A DNA stretch of 64,000 nucleotides, from contig CAYFMI010000005.1 of NCBI GenBank assembly GCA_964344175.1, forward strand, positions 11,133-75,132, in the 5' to 3' direction. A program made the position numbers and the translations under genes. Below are positions 25,182 to 34,120 of the stretch, piece by piece (within the stretch, counting starts at the first letter, position 1; the number at the start of each line of letters is the position of its first letter). Source of the stretch: NIOZ-UU35 sp964344175. GTDB taxonomy: Bacteria > Chloroflexota > Anaerolineae > Anaerolineales > UBA11858. The notes below the pieces were generated by a model. That model made no database searches. It had not been told where the DNA came from and saw nothing but the letters and a program-made list of their open reading frames with translations.

Positions 25182-25667
25182 TCAGGGGCTGTCCACGACA
25201 ACCAGATAATTCGACACCGCCCAGCCATGAATCGAGGCGTCATAAGGGGCCGATAGGTGCCACCAGGTATATCCATCGGCTGTAAGCGGGCCATCGACAA
25301 TCTCGAAGACCTCTGCTTCCAGCCCCAAGAATAGCTGCTCGTAATTCAAGCCCGGCCCCTGACGAATGCGCAAGCCATCTCCTCCGGTGCCGCTGATCTG
25401 CACATAATTCCCTATGCCAAGAACACCTGCATCCGGGCCAGGAGGCGCGTCTGGGCGTGCTGTAGGCTCCAGGGTCGGCGTCGGCAGATGAGGCGTCGCT
25501 GAGGGGGCGGGAATCACCGTAAATACGGCTGTTACCATCCCTACGGGTTGACTGCCAGGCCGCGTAAAGTTGAGCATCAACCAAACGACCAGCAACATCC
25601 CCAAAGCGATTGTCATCACTCCAAATATCTCAATAATGGGCAGTCGTTTGCTCTCAGGAACAGACAT
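25182..25667 (-). CDS. Membrane-anchored SH3b-domain protein
   Basis: 161 residues. One N-terminal transmembrane helix (about 10-33, IFGVMTIALGMLLVVWLMLN), then a proline/threonine-rich linker (PSATPHLPTPTLEP, then TARPDAPPGPD), then a bacterial SH3 domain (VQISGTGGDGLRIRQGPGLN through YTWWHLSAPYDASIHGWAVS). Expected orientation: SH3 outside the membrane, possibly binding peptidoglycan or protein. ATG 25667 is chosen; a TTG at 25673 overlapping the upstream stop is an alternative. Its gene follows immediately after the diacylglycerol-kinase-like gene. Confidence 0.75.
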   Translation of the reverse strand: MSVPESKRLPIIEIFGVMTIALGMLLVVWLMLNFTRPGSQPVGMVTAVFTVIPAPSATPHLPTPTLEPTARPDAPPGPDAGVLGIGNYVQISGTGGDGLRIRQGPGLNYEQLFLGLEAEVFEIVDGPLTADGYTWWHLSAPYDASIHGWAVSNYLVVVDSP

Positions 25668-25669
25668 AC

Positions 25670-26611
25670 TCAATCCATAAATAAAGTGCGGGGGGCTTTT
25701 TCAGGCATTAATACTTTCAATGCGCCTGGGTGAACCGATATGGTCACCTGGTTGTTTTCATTCTCTAAAGGTTCGCCATCCACCTGAACGTAGAGGGGGG
25801 TCTGAGAACTCAGTTGCACCTTACGAAAGGGAATGCAATGCACCTGGTCTGAATGAATATGCTGACCTGACCACAAATTCCAGGCATGGGTTACGGCTTC
25901 GAGCCAGCTCTCCCCGGCGAAAAGCCACAAATCCATGAGGCCGTCATCCAACCGGGCTGCGGGCGATATCTCGGCAATCCCCCCAGCATAAAGATGAATA
26001 TTGCTGGCAACGGCCAACAAGTAATGGCCCGATACTTCGTTGCCATCCGCCTTAATATGCAGATCGATACCGCTAAAGATGGCAGCCTGACGCAGCAAAC
26101 TCGAGGAGTACTGCGCCACGGCGAAACTTTTCTCCCAGCGGCTGCGCGGCTCGATGCGGTGAACGATGAAAGCATCTAACCCTACCCCCCCCCACAACAA
26201 GAAAGCTTGCTGGTTACAGAAGCCCACATCTACATTTCGCACCTTAGCTGTCGCCAGGCGGCGGGCACTTTCCTCTAATGCCATCCAGCGCGTCCAGGTA
26301 AGATCCGGAAGCCCCAACTCCTTCGCCCAAACATTGGCTGTCCCCGCCGGGAGTACCCCCAAGGCTGTATCACTGCCTACCAGGCCATTGACCGCGTAAT
26401 TGATCGACCCATCGCCGCCGGCAATGAAGAATGCGTCCATTTGCTGGTTAACCGCTCGGCGCGCTAATTTGGTAATGTGCGCCCCCCCATTGGTGTGTGC
26501 CAATTGAATGTGCCACCCGTGAGAACGCAATACGTTTCCCGCTCGCTCTGTCAACATGCGAGATGGGTATCTTCCGGCGGCAGGGTTATAGACAATATAA
26601 GCTTCAGACAT
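25670..26611 (-). CDS. Diacylglycerol kinase/YegS-like lipid kinase
   Basis: 313 residues. DAGK catalytic domain motifs: AYIVYNPAAGRY at the N-terminus, FFIAGGDGSINYAVNGLVGS (GGDG nucleotide-binding loop) and LGVLPAGTANVWAKELGLP; the C-terminal half contains the beta-sandwich typical of DgkB/YegS/LCB5 proteins. It should phosphorylate a lipid such as diacylglycerol, undecaprenol or a sphingoid base at the inner membrane face; which one is open. It is the first gene of a minus-strand group with the SH3 and DUF971 genes. Confidence 0.88.
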   Translation of the reverse strand: MSEAYIVYNPAAGRYPSRMLTERAGNVLRSHGWHIQLAHTNGGAHITKLARRAVNQQMDAFFIAGGDGSINYAVNGLVGSDTALGVLPAGTANVWAKELGLPDLTWTRWMALEESARRLATAKVRNVDVGFCNQQAFLLWGGVGLDAFIVHRIEPRSRWEKSFAVAQYSSSLLRQAAIFSGIDLHIKADGNEVSGHYLLAVASNIHLYAGGIAEISPAARLDDGLMDLWLFAGESWLEAVTHAWNLWSGQHIHSDQVHCIPFRKVQLSSQTPLYVQVDGEPLENENNQVTISVHPGALKVLMPEKAPRTLFMD

Positions 26612-26746
26612 AGGGTAATTCTTCGACGAACTGGGTCAGTCCAATTTGTTTTGATCTCACCTTGTTTACATGAATGGTACAATTCTACCCGAAAGAAACT
26701 TAGATGCGTAGTTGGGTCTCTAGGAATCCCAAAAAACCTTCGGCTT

Positions 26747-27814
26747 ATGGACAATTTACTCAATAATCGCTATCAGCTTGAAGATCAACTCGGCAGCGGC
26801 GGCATGGCTGTGGTGTATAAAGCCCGCGACCTGATGCTGGAACGCACTGTGGCGATCAAAGTTTTGCGGAAAGATTTTTCGCAAAATCCGGCCTTCCGCG
26901 AGCGATTTCGGCAAGAAGCCAAAGCCGCGGCGAATTTATCGCACCCAAATATCGTCACCGTGCATGATTTTGGGATAGACGAGGGACGCATCTTCATTGT
27001 GATGGAATATTTGCCAGGGATGACGCTGAAGGAATATATCGAAAAGCGCGGTCGCATCTCAATGGAGACATCAATTTCGTTAATTGTCCAGGCCTGCGCA
27101 GGGGTTGGCTATGCGCACAGAGCCGGGCTGGTGCATTGTGACGTCAAACCTCAAAATATGTTGGTCACACCCGACCGCAGATTAAAAGTAACCGACTTCG
27201 GTATCGCCCGCGCCCTGGCTTCAATCCACCCGGATGAGCGCTCGCAAATTGTGTGGGGATCTCCGCAGTATTTCTCGCCCGAACAAGCCAGCGGCAGGTC
27301 ACCCTCCCCGGCATCCGATGTCTATAGTCTGGGGATCGTTCTCTACGAAATGCTGACCGGGAAATTGCCTTTCGATGCCCAAACCGGAGCCGAGTTCGCC
27401 CGAATGCATCGCGACGCCCCGCCCCGCCCCCCCAATGAACTGCGCCCCACCATCAGCGAGAATTTGAATCGAATTATTGTCAAAGTTCTCTCTAAAGAGC
27501 CTTCTGCCCGTTATCGCACCGCCGATCAACTGGGGCGAGTACTCATCACCTTCTCAAAAGAAAAAGCTTCAGCACCGCGGGCGGCTGCATCGCCATCTCA
27601 ACCTGTCAAAACTCCCCCACCATCACAGCAGCCTCCCCCCGTAGCGCAAGCAGTTCCCAGACCTACCTATCCACCGCGTATAGCAACGCCGGCCAGGAAG
27701 AAAGACCCTCTCGATATTGATTGGCTAACAGCAATGCTGGGGGTTTTCGCGCTTATCATGGTGGGTGGGTTGGTGCCTTTTTGGGTGTGGGTATATTTGA
27801 CTGCGGTGCAATGA
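26747..27814 (+). CDS. Membrane-anchored Ser/Thr protein kinase (non-RD type)
   Basis: 355 residues. PknB-like kinase domain, residues 1 to about 265: LGSGGMAVVYKARD, VAIKVLRKDF, catalytic loop GLVHCDVKPQNMLV, VTDFGIARAL and GSPQYFSPEQASG. The HRD motif reads HCD, so the arginine that normally contacts the phosphorylated activation loop is replaced by Cys. A proline/alanine-rich linker follows and then a single C-terminal transmembrane helix (MLGVFALIMVGGLVPFWVWV) with almost nothing outside, so there is no extracellular sensor. The start at 26747 fits the kinase N-terminus; the frame upstream (to 26477) overlaps the divergent lipid kinase gene. Confidence 0.88.
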   Translation: MDNLLNNRYQLEDQLGSGGMAVVYKARDLMLERTVAIKVLRKDFSQNPAFRERFRQEAKAAANLSHPNIVTVHDFGIDEGRIFIVMEYLPGMTLKEYIEKRGRISMETSISLIVQACAGVGYAHRAGLVHCDVKPQNMLVTPDRRLKVTDFGIARALASIHPDERSQIVWGSPQYFSPEQASGRSPSPASDVYSLGIVLYEMLTGKLPFDAQTGAEFARMHRDAPPRPPNELRPTISENLNRIIVKVLSKEPSARYRTADQLGRVLITFSKEKASAPRAAASPSQPVKTPPPSQQPPPVAQAVPRPTYPPRIATPARKKDPLDIDWLTAMLGVFALIMVGGLVPFWVWVYLTAVQ

Positions 27815-28094
27815 AGAACCACGCCGCAAGCAGCAGGACGCCTTCTAACCAAAAAAACTACATGGGGGCGTTACCCCCACAAACCCCCGCTTGCCATTCA
27901 TCACCACTGCAAGCGGCGTGGTATGCTGGCTTTTTCCGCATAAAAATTCCCCCCATTGCTTCCAGCCTGACTTTTAGCCAACGCGTCACAAAAAAAGCAA
28001 CTTATACTTAAAATCTGTGTTAAAGCATCTGAGCTTTGATAAGCGTTACCGTTTATCAAAGCTCAGATCACAAACCGTTTCGGTGCTGCTTGCT
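27815..28094. other. Convergent intergenic region with a strong hairpin
   Basis: Nothing coding is seen. It contains GGGGG/CCCCC-rich stretches and, at 28027-28068, a perfect 16-bp inverted repeat described separately. Confidence 0.5.
28027..28068 (-). terminator. Terminator-like hairpin downstream of rpmB
   Basis: ATCTGAGCTTTGATAA (28027-28042) pairs perfectly with TTATCAAAGCTCAGAT (28053-28068). It lies 26 bases beyond the rpmB stop; read in that direction only a short U-rich stretch (GCTTTAAC) follows. Confidence 0.6.
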
Positions 28095-28277
28095 TCAGGC
28101 CGTCTTAACCATTGTGCGAATGCAGCGCGTACACAATGTCTTGCGAACCTGGCGACCATCTTCCAAAACGGTCACCTTTTGCAGATTCGGCTTAAACTTG
28201 CGCGGTGTTGATTTTTTCGACCAGGGAACACTGCGACCAAAGGTGGTCTTCTTTCCACAACTTTCACATACTGCCAT
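28095..28277 (-). CDS. rpmB: 50S ribosomal protein L28, zinc-binding (C+) form
   Basis: 60 residues. MAVCESCGKKTTFGRSVPWS, then FKPNLQKVTVLEDGR and CTRCIRTMVK match L28. Both CxxC pairs (CESC and CTRC) are kept, so this is the zinc-dependent form. The ATG at 28277 with AAGGA upstream gives the usual start; six extra in-frame codons upstream are not used. Its closeness to asp23, DAK2, degV, recG and coaD is a gene order I associate with Chloroflexota and Gram-positives. Confidence 0.93.
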   Translation of the reverse strand: MAVCESCGKKTTFGRSVPWSKKSTPRKFKPNLQKVTVLEDGRQVRKTLCTRCIRTMVKTA

Positions 28278-28392
28278 CTTTCGAGTTCCTTTCAAAGATA
28301 TTTTCTAGCACTTCTCCAGCCGAAGCCTGCGCAGAAGATTTATTGAAATCTTCGGTACGATTTCTGAAGAGCCAAAGTTCAAACAAGGTATT

Positions 28393-28398
28393 ATAATT
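28393..28398 (+). promoter_or_regulatory. Possible -10 element for the Asp23 gene
   Basis: A perfect TATAAT hexamer 82 bases ahead of the Asp23-family start; no good -35 box was found. Confidence 0.3.
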
Positions 28399-28479
28399 AC
28401 AGCAATCAAGCGGCAGGTTGCCGCCCAACAACCGCAGAATATTACCACAAATTAGAATCTCTTTCAAGCGAGCAGATCC

Positions 28480-28839
28480 ATGACAAACGAAATTACTCAA
28501 ACCGGGAGCATTCACGTCGCTCCACAAGCCATTGCGACAATTGCCTATCAATCCGCGCTGCAATCCTATGGGGTGGTGGGGATGGCATCTAAAAATATCG
28601 TCGATGGCATTGCCCACTTGTTAACCAAAGATCCCACTCATGGGGTAGATGTCAACTTTACTGGGCAGCATGTCAATATTGATATGTATATCATTATTGA
28701 ATATGGGACACGCATAAAATCTGTTGCAGCCAGTGTTGCCAACACGGTGCGCTTCCATGTTGAAAAAGCGCTGGGGGTTCCGATCAATGAAATCAATGTT
28801 CACGTACAAGGATTACGCATCAGCGAATTTGAAAAATAA
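28480..28839 (+). CDS. Asp23/Gls24 family envelope stress protein
   Basis: 119 residues. Typical short Asp23 domain (YloU-like): GSIHVAPQAIATIAYQSALQ, then YGVVGMASKNI, VDVNFTGQHVNIDMYIIIEY and VEKALGVPINEINVHVQGLR. The family forms small alpha/beta proteins near the membrane with roles in envelope stress. Placed directly before the DAK2/FakA gene, the same neighbourhood as yloU-yloV in Bacillus. Confidence 0.88.
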   Translation: MTNEITQTGSIHVAPQAIATIAYQSALQSYGVVGMASKNIVDGIAHLLTKDPTHGVDVNFTGQHVNIDMYIIIEYGTRIKSVAASVANTVRFHVEKALGVPINEINVHVQGLRISEFEK

Positions 28840-28883
28840 TCACATGGTGAGGCCTTGATTTTGTTTCAGATAGCACGACATTT

Positions 28884-28924
28884 TTTGGGGTGTGTGATGC
28901 AGCACGAAACTCACACACCCCAAA
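28884..28924. repeat. Degenerate copy of the palindromic repeat core
   Basis: TTTGGGGTGTGTGA (28884-28897), 13-nt loop, TCACACACCCCAAA (28911-28924). The core resembles the repeat family (GGGGTGTGTG), but the inner arms and terminal repeats are lost. It may act as a terminator after the Asp23 gene. Confidence 0.5.
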
Positions 28925-28978
28925 TTTCGGGATTGGCCTCATCAGGCACTACACAGCTATTATTAGGAGTAATTATTT

Positions 28979-30667
28979 ATGACTACACCCCCACAACCTG
29001 AGACAACGGCAGAATTTATCGAAGCTATCAAACAACAGCCCATTGATGGTATTGCGTTTAAAAACCTTGCGTCGGCAGCATTAACCTGGCTGCGCACCAA
29101 CCATGAAAGCGTCAATGCACTCAATGTTTTTCCTGTGCCAGATGGCGATACGGGCACCAATATGGTTTTGACCATGCAATCTGCCTACGACGAGATTGCC
29201 AATTCCCCTGAGCGAAATATTGGCAAAGTTGCCAACGCCCTCGCACAAGGCGCCTTGATGGGGGCGCGCGGAAATTCGGGCGTCATTCTCTCACAGTTGT
29301 GGCGTGGATTTGCGCGCGCGCTGGACGGTCATGAAGTTTTAGACGGCGAGACCTTTGCCAAAGCCCTGGCACTCGCCAGAGACACAGCCTACAAAGGTGT
29401 CGTACGCCCCGTTGAGGGAACGATACTAACGGTTGCGAAAGACGTTGCCGCAGCCGCCGAGAAATCACTCGAAACCACCCAGGACCCCTTCGAGATTTTG
29501 GAAATTGCCGTCTCAGAGGCCGACGCTTCGGTGGAGCGGACGCCTGACTTGTTGGATGTTCTCAAAGACGCCGGGGTTGTTGATTCGGGCGGAAAGGGGC
29601 TTTTCTTCATCTTCGAGGGCATGCTGCGCTTTTCGCAAGGCCAGTCCCTGGACACAGCCATTATCACCATTCAACCGCTCTCCTCGATCAATTTCGATGA
29701 TGCCATGCAAACGGTTGAACCCGGACAGGATTTTGAGGTCGTTGTAGATTTTGCCCCCCATGAGCCGCTTGTTCTCAATGAATTCTACAGCGCGCTGGAA
29801 GAAATGGGCACTTCCATTCAGATCGGTGAGGGCGAAGGTATGTACCGGATGCACATTCATGTCCCCACCGAAAAGCGCTACGAACCCATCGACTATACGA
29901 TGACTTTGGGAACCATCACAAAGGTTCATATCGAAAACTTATTAGCCCAAATGGATGACCTTGATAAAGGTCGTCAAAGTCAATCGCTAAAATTAGCGCC
30001 GGTAGAGCCTGGGCAAATCGCGGTAGTAACTGTTGCACCCGGCGGTGGCATTGCGAATGTCTTTGCCAGTCTGGGCGCGGCTGCTATCGTAGAAGGCGGG
30101 CAGACGATGAACCCCAGCACGCAAGAAATCTTGCAGGCTTTCGAGAACCTCCCCACGGACAAAGTCCTCATCCTCCCCAATAATAAGAATATCTTCATGG
30201 CAGCCCAGGCCGCAACTGAAGTAACTGTCAAACGCGCTGCGGTAATTCCCAGCCGCACCGTACCCCAAGGCCTAAGCGCCTTGTTGCGCCTGATTCCTGA
30301 TGGCGATTTCGACAATGTTGTAGCAGACATGACCGCTGCATTGGAAGATGTCGAAACCGGCGAAATTACCACCGCTACCCGCAGCGTAGAAATTGATGGC
30401 GTCGAAGTACAGGAAGGCGAAATCATCGTTTTGCACAATGGAAAGCTGATCTTTTCATCCGGCAATCTGGCCGAAGCCTGCCTGGCATTTTTGGAGAAAG
30501 CTGACGCCAAAGATTATGAATTAATTACAATGTTCTGTGGCGAAAATATTCATAAACCTGAAGTTAACCACATTGCCGATTTGATTCGGGATGCCTATCC
30601 TAACCAGGAAGTTGAAGTTCAAGATGGCGGACAGCCCCATTATCAATTTATTATCGCCATCGAGTAA
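28979..30667 (+). CDS. fakA: DAK2-domain fatty acid kinase catalytic protein (FakA/YloV)
   Basis: 562 residues. N-terminal DhaL/DAK2 kinase domain (about 20-220) with the metal/ATP motif NVFPVPDGDTGTNMVLTMQS and ALMGARGNSGVILSQLWRGF; then the middle and C-terminal DegV-like-associated regions (MDDLDKG..., VLILPNNKNIFMAAQAA, FCGENIHKPEVNHIADLI). FakA phosphorylates fatty acids presented by a DegV/FakB protein, and the next gene encodes such a partner, giving good support for the assignment. Length is the usual 550. Ribosome site TAGGAG. Confidence 0.9.
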   Translation: MTTPPQPETTAEFIEAIKQQPIDGIAFKNLASAALTWLRTNHESVNALNVFPVPDGDTGTNMVLTMQSAYDEIANSPERNIGKVANALAQGALMGARGNSGVILSQLWRGFARALDGHEVLDGETFAKALALARDTAYKGVVRPVEGTILTVAKDVAAAAEKSLETTQDPFEILEIAVSEADASVERTPDLLDVLKDAGVVDSGGKGLFFIFEGMLRFSQGQSLDTAIITIQPLSSINFDDAMQTVEPGQDFEVVVDFAPHEPLVLNEFYSALEEMGTSIQIGEGEGMYRMHIHVPTEKRYEPIDYTMTLGTITKVHIENLLAQMDDLDKGRQSQSLKLAPVEPGQIAVVTVAPGGGIANVFASLGAAAIVEGGQTMNPSTQEILQAFENLPTDKVLILPNNKNIFMAAQAATEVTVKRAAVIPSRTVPQGLSALLRLIPDGDFDNVVADMTAALEDVETGEITTATRSVEIDGVEVQEGEIIVLHNGKLIFSSGNLAEACLAFLEKADAKDYELITMFCGENIHKPEVNHIADLIRDAYPNQEVEVQDGGQPHYQFIIAIE

Positions 30668-30697
30668 TAGCTATTGCCCAATTTAGGAGAGTCGCAT

Positions 30698-31528
30698 ATG
30701 CGCATTGGCATCGTTACCGACAGCACAGCCGATATTCCGGTGGAGGATGTCAGCCGCCATCACATCAAGGTCGTCCCGGCGATATTGGTTATCGAAGGCC
30801 AAAGCTTTGCAGACGGCAACGACATCTCACGCACGGAATTTTACGATCGCATGCCCCACATGCGCACCCCACCAACAACGGCGACCCCCTCCGTGGGCAC
30901 ATTTCAATCGGTATACGAAACAATGCTCAAAGAGGGCTTGCAAACCATCTTTTCACTACACGTCGCCAGCCCATTGAGCGGCATCTTCAACACAGCCAAG
31001 ATGGCCGCGCAAAGTTTTGGGGAGCGCGTCAAAGTCATCGACAGCGGTTCAATTTCAATGGGGCTGGGTTTTCAGGTCATCGCCGCCGCTGTGGCAGCAG
31101 CCAGAGGTCTATCACCCGAGGCGATTGAAGAGCACATTGAACAGGTGCGCCAGAAAATTCGCGTGATTGCCATGTTCGACACGCTGGAGCACATTCGTCG
31201 CAGCGGACGCGTCTCGTGGGTCACTGCTCGTATCGGCTCACTCTTGCGGGTTAAGCTGTTTGTCGAGGTGCTTGAGGGCGCCGTTCTCAACCTGGGGCAA
31301 ACGCGCACCCGACGCAAGGGCATTGCCCACCTCAAAAGCTTGATCGAAAAACTCGAGAACATTCACAGCCTAGCCATCTTGCACAGCAATGCCGAGGAAG
31401 ATGCCCGGCAGATGCTGGCAGATCTCAACCTGCAACTGCCCACCCAGCCCTATATCGTCAATACAACACCAGTCATTGGCACCCACGTAGGGCCAAATGG
31501 CCTGGGGTTTGCAGTCATACAAGGGTAG
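30698..31528 (+). CDS. DegV family fatty acid-binding protein (FakB-like)
   Basis: 276 residues. MRIGIVTDSTADIPVEDVSR at the start, TATPSVGTFQSVYETML with the fatty-acid carboxylate-binding TxPS motif, IFSLHVASPLSGIFNTAKMA, RSGRVSWVTARIG, and the final TPVIGTHVGPNGLGFAVIQG are all family features. It binds a fatty acid and hands it to FakA, encoded just upstream. The ATG at 30698 with AGGAGA is preferred to a TTG 8 codons earlier. Confidence 0.9.
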   Translation: MRIGIVTDSTADIPVEDVSRHHIKVVPAILVIEGQSFADGNDISRTEFYDRMPHMRTPPTTATPSVGTFQSVYETMLKEGLQTIFSLHVASPLSGIFNTAKMAAQSFGERVKVIDSGSISMGLGFQVIAAAVAAARGLSPEAIEEHIEQVRQKIRVIAMFDTLEHIRRSGRVSWVTARIGSLLRVKLFVEVLEGAVLNLGQTRTRRKGIAHLKSLIEKLENIHSLAILHSNAEEDARQMLADLNLQLPTQPYIVNTTPVIGTHVGPNGLGFAVIQG

Positions 31529-31570
31529 GTTCACGCCAAATACCCGCAGGGAGTAAAAATAATCACAAGC

Positions 31571-31589
31571 TGGTACAATACACGCAATG
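31571..31589 (+). promoter_or_regulatory. Extended -10 element placing recG on a leaderless mRNA
   Basis: TGGTACAAT (TACAAT at 31574-31579) is followed after 7 bases by the ATG at 31587. Transcription would begin at or within a base of the start codon; no ribosome binding site is seen before it. Confidence 0.45.
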
Positions 31590-34058
31590 AAGCCATCAAT
31601 CACCAAACTCCGCAATTATTTTAAACTCGAAGCCAAAAACGGCTATCAGAATACGGCCATCATCGGCGGACTGGAACGAATGCTCGATCACTGGGCTGCC
31701 GATGCGCGCAACGATGGCCTGTCCGAAAACCTGGTACAGGCCGTGATCGCGCGCATCCGCGACTATCACCGCCTGAGTGAAGAATCTCGCAAAGAAGCGC
31801 TGTACGGGCTGTGGAATCGAATTCAACGCGAATTGGGGGAGGGCGAATTTCCCACCGAAGAAGCCGCCGCGACAACCCCAACCAAACCCGCACCCGAGGC
31901 TCAGGAGCCACAGCCCCCGCCCGAGGCTGAAACCGAACCCCCTAAGCAAATCTCCGCCCCGGAGCCGCGTCCGAAACTCCCCCCTGGGCAACCCGCCGAT
32001 CTCAACGCCAGCGTGACCACGATCAAGCACATCGGCCCCCGCTATGCCGAAACACTCGAACGTCTCGACATCCGCACATTGGGTGATATGCTCTACCACT
32101 TCCCCCACCGTTATGACGATTACTCGCGGATGAAACCGATCAACCGCTTGCGCTACGGCGAAAAAGTCAGCCTGGTTGGGACGATCAAATCGGTCAGCAC
32201 CCGCTCGGTGCGCGGCGGGCGTTCGAAAATCGTCGAAGCCATTGTGCATGATGGCAGCGGCGCCATCCGGGCAACGTGGTTCAACCAACCCTGGGTGGGA
32301 AAACGCCTGCGTCAGGGTATGCAAATTGTGCTTTCCGGGCAGATCGATCAATACCTGGGCCGCCTGACGATGAACTCGCCAGAGTGGTCGCTGGTGGACC
32401 AGAAACACATCCTGGCTGAGGGAATTACGCCCGTCTACCCGCTGACAGCAAAGATTACCCAAAAGTGGCTGCGCGGCAAAATGCAAGATGTGGTCCACGA
32501 GTGGGCGCCAAATGTGCGCGACCCGTTGCCCGACCACTTGCGCAGCGAGGCCAGCCTGCTTGATCTGCCCTGCGCGCTGGAACATATACATTTCCCCGAA
32601 TCTTGGGAAGTACTCAAACAAGCCCGACATCGTCTGGCCTTCGATGAGATCTTCTTGCTACAACTGGGTGTCTTCCAGCAAAAACAAACCTGGATTGCGC
32701 GCCAGGCGCGCCCATTTGAACCACCAACTGGTTGGCTGGAAACTCAACAAGCGAAACTCCCTTTCACCCTGACCAACGCACAGCAAACCGTGTTAAACGA
32801 TGTCATGCGCGACCTGCGTTCAGGACACCCCATGAACCGTCTGATACAGGGCGATGTCGGGTCGGGGAAAACGGTGGTAGCTGCGCTGGCAATCGCGCTG
32901 ATCGCGGAGCATGACGCGCAAGCCGCCCTGATGGCCCCCACCAGCATCCTGGCCGAGCAGCACTACCACAACCTGCTGCAACTGCTGACCAAAGAAAACG
33001 GGCTGACCCCCGAACAGATCCATTTGATGGTTGGGGCCACTCCCGAGAGCGAAAAAGAACACATTCGCGCCGGGTTGGCTTCGGGCGAAATCAAAGTAGT
33101 CATCGGCACGCACGCCTTAATCGAAGACCCCATCACATTTTCCGAATTGCAACTGGCAGTCATTGATGAGCAGCACCGTTTTGGCGTAGAGCAGCGCGCC
33201 GCCCTGCGGGCGAAGGGAACTAATTTGCACCTGATGGTGATGACCGCCACCCCCATCCCGCGCTCGTTAGCGCTGACCGTCTACGGCGACCTGGATCTTT
33301 CGGTGATCGACGAGATGCCCCCTGGCAGACAAGTTATCGATACGCATGTCCTATACCCGAAAGAACGTGAACGAGCCTACTCCCTGATCCGCCGTCAAAT
33401 TGAAGAAGGTCATCAGGCCTTTATCATCTACCCGCTGGTCGAAGAAAGCGAGAGAAGCGAAGAAAAAGCCGCCGTTGAAGAACACGCCAGGTTACAAGAA
33501 GAAATTTTCGCAAATTTCAAATTGGGCTTGCTCCACGGGCGATTGACTCCTGCCGAAAAAGAGGCGGTGATGACAAAGTTCCATGATGGTGAATATCAGA
33601 TCCTGGTATCCACTTCAGTTGTGGAAGTCGGTGTCGATGTTCCCAACGCAACGGTGATGCTGATCGAGGGTGCGCATCGTTTTGGGCTATCGCAGCTTCA
33701 CCAATTCCGCGGCCGGGTGGGGCGCGGCCAATCGAAAGCCTATTGTCTGCTGATCCCCAGTAATGCCGATGCCGTCGAAAATGAGCGCTTGCAAGCTATG
33801 GCAGCTACTAACGATGGTTTCGAACTCGCCGAGCGCGATCTGGAACAGCGCGGCCCAGGCGAATTCCTGGGCACGCGTCAGGCCGGATTCTCCACATTGC
33901 GCTTAGCCAGCCTGACAGATGTAAAACTGATCCAAAAGGCGCGCAATTTAGCCGAGAGTCTCTTCGAACGCGACCCACAACTCACCCAAGAATCGCATCG
34001 TCTCATCGCCGAGGCCCTCGAGCGATTTTGGTCGCACAGCAGCAGCGACATCAGTTGA
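31587..34058 (+). CDS. recG: ATP-dependent DNA helicase RecG
   Basis: 823 residues. After an N-terminal extension of about 140 residues, charged and proline-rich (EEAAATTPTKPAPEAQEPQP...), comes the RecG wedge/OB domain (IKHIGPRYAETLERLDIRTL, YHFPHRYDDYS) and the two helicase domains: Walker A GDVGSGKTVVAALA, motif II DEQHRFGVEQRAAL, TATPIPRSLALTVYGDLD, and late motifs VSTSVVEVGVDVPNATVMLI, HQFRGRVGRG. The C-terminal GPGEFLGTRQAG is diagnostic for RecG. It remodels stalled replication forks and branched DNA. The N-terminal helices (MKPSITKLRNYFKLEAKNGY) are longer than in E. coli RecG (693 residues). Confidence 0.93.
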   Translation: MKPSITKLRNYFKLEAKNGYQNTAIIGGLERMLDHWAADARNDGLSENLVQAVIARIRDYHRLSEESRKEALYGLWNRIQRELGEGEFPTEEAAATTPTKPAPEAQEPQPPPEAETEPPKQISAPEPRPKLPPGQPADLNASVTTIKHIGPRYAETLERLDIRTLGDMLYHFPHRYDDYSRMKPINRLRYGEKVSLVGTIKSVSTRSVRGGRSKIVEAIVHDGSGAIRATWFNQPWVGKRLRQGMQIVLSGQIDQYLGRLTMNSPEWSLVDQKHILAEGITPVYPLTAKITQKWLRGKMQDVVHEWAPNVRDPLPDHLRSEASLLDLPCALEHIHFPESWEVLKQARHRLAFDEIFLLQLGVFQQKQTWIARQARPFEPPTGWLETQQAKLPFTLTNAQQTVLNDVMRDLRSGHPMNRLIQGDVGSGKTVVAALAIALIAEHDAQAALMAPTSILAEQHYHNLLQLLTKENGLTPEQIHLMVGATPESEKEHIRAGLASGEIKVVIGTHALIEDPITFSELQLAVIDEQHRFGVEQRAALRAKGTNLHLMVMTATPIPRSLALTVYGDLDLSVIDEMPPGRQVIDTHVLYPKERERAYSLIRRQIEEGHQAFIIYPLVEESERSEEKAAVEEHARLQEEIFANFKLGLLHGRLTPAEKEAVMTKFHDGEYQILVSTSVVEVGVDVPNATVMLIEGAHRFGLSQLHQFRGRVGRGQSKAYCLLIPSNADAVENERLQAMAATNDGFELAERDLEQRGPGEFLGTRQAGFSTLRLASLTDVKLIQKARNLAESLFERDPQLTQESHRLIAEALERFWSHSSSDIS

Positions 34059-34120
34059 GGATGGACATTGGTCATCTCGCTGAAATTCAACGCAGCCTCC
34101 CCCTTATCTGAGGATAGCCT

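Noticed and set aside
26477..26746. N-terminal extension of the second kinase
   Set aside because: It overlaps the divergent lipid kinase gene, and the kinase fold starts at 26747.
28334..28353. Hairpin GAAGATTT/AAATCTTC as terminator
   Set aside because: Only 8 bp, AT-rich, and no U run on either side.
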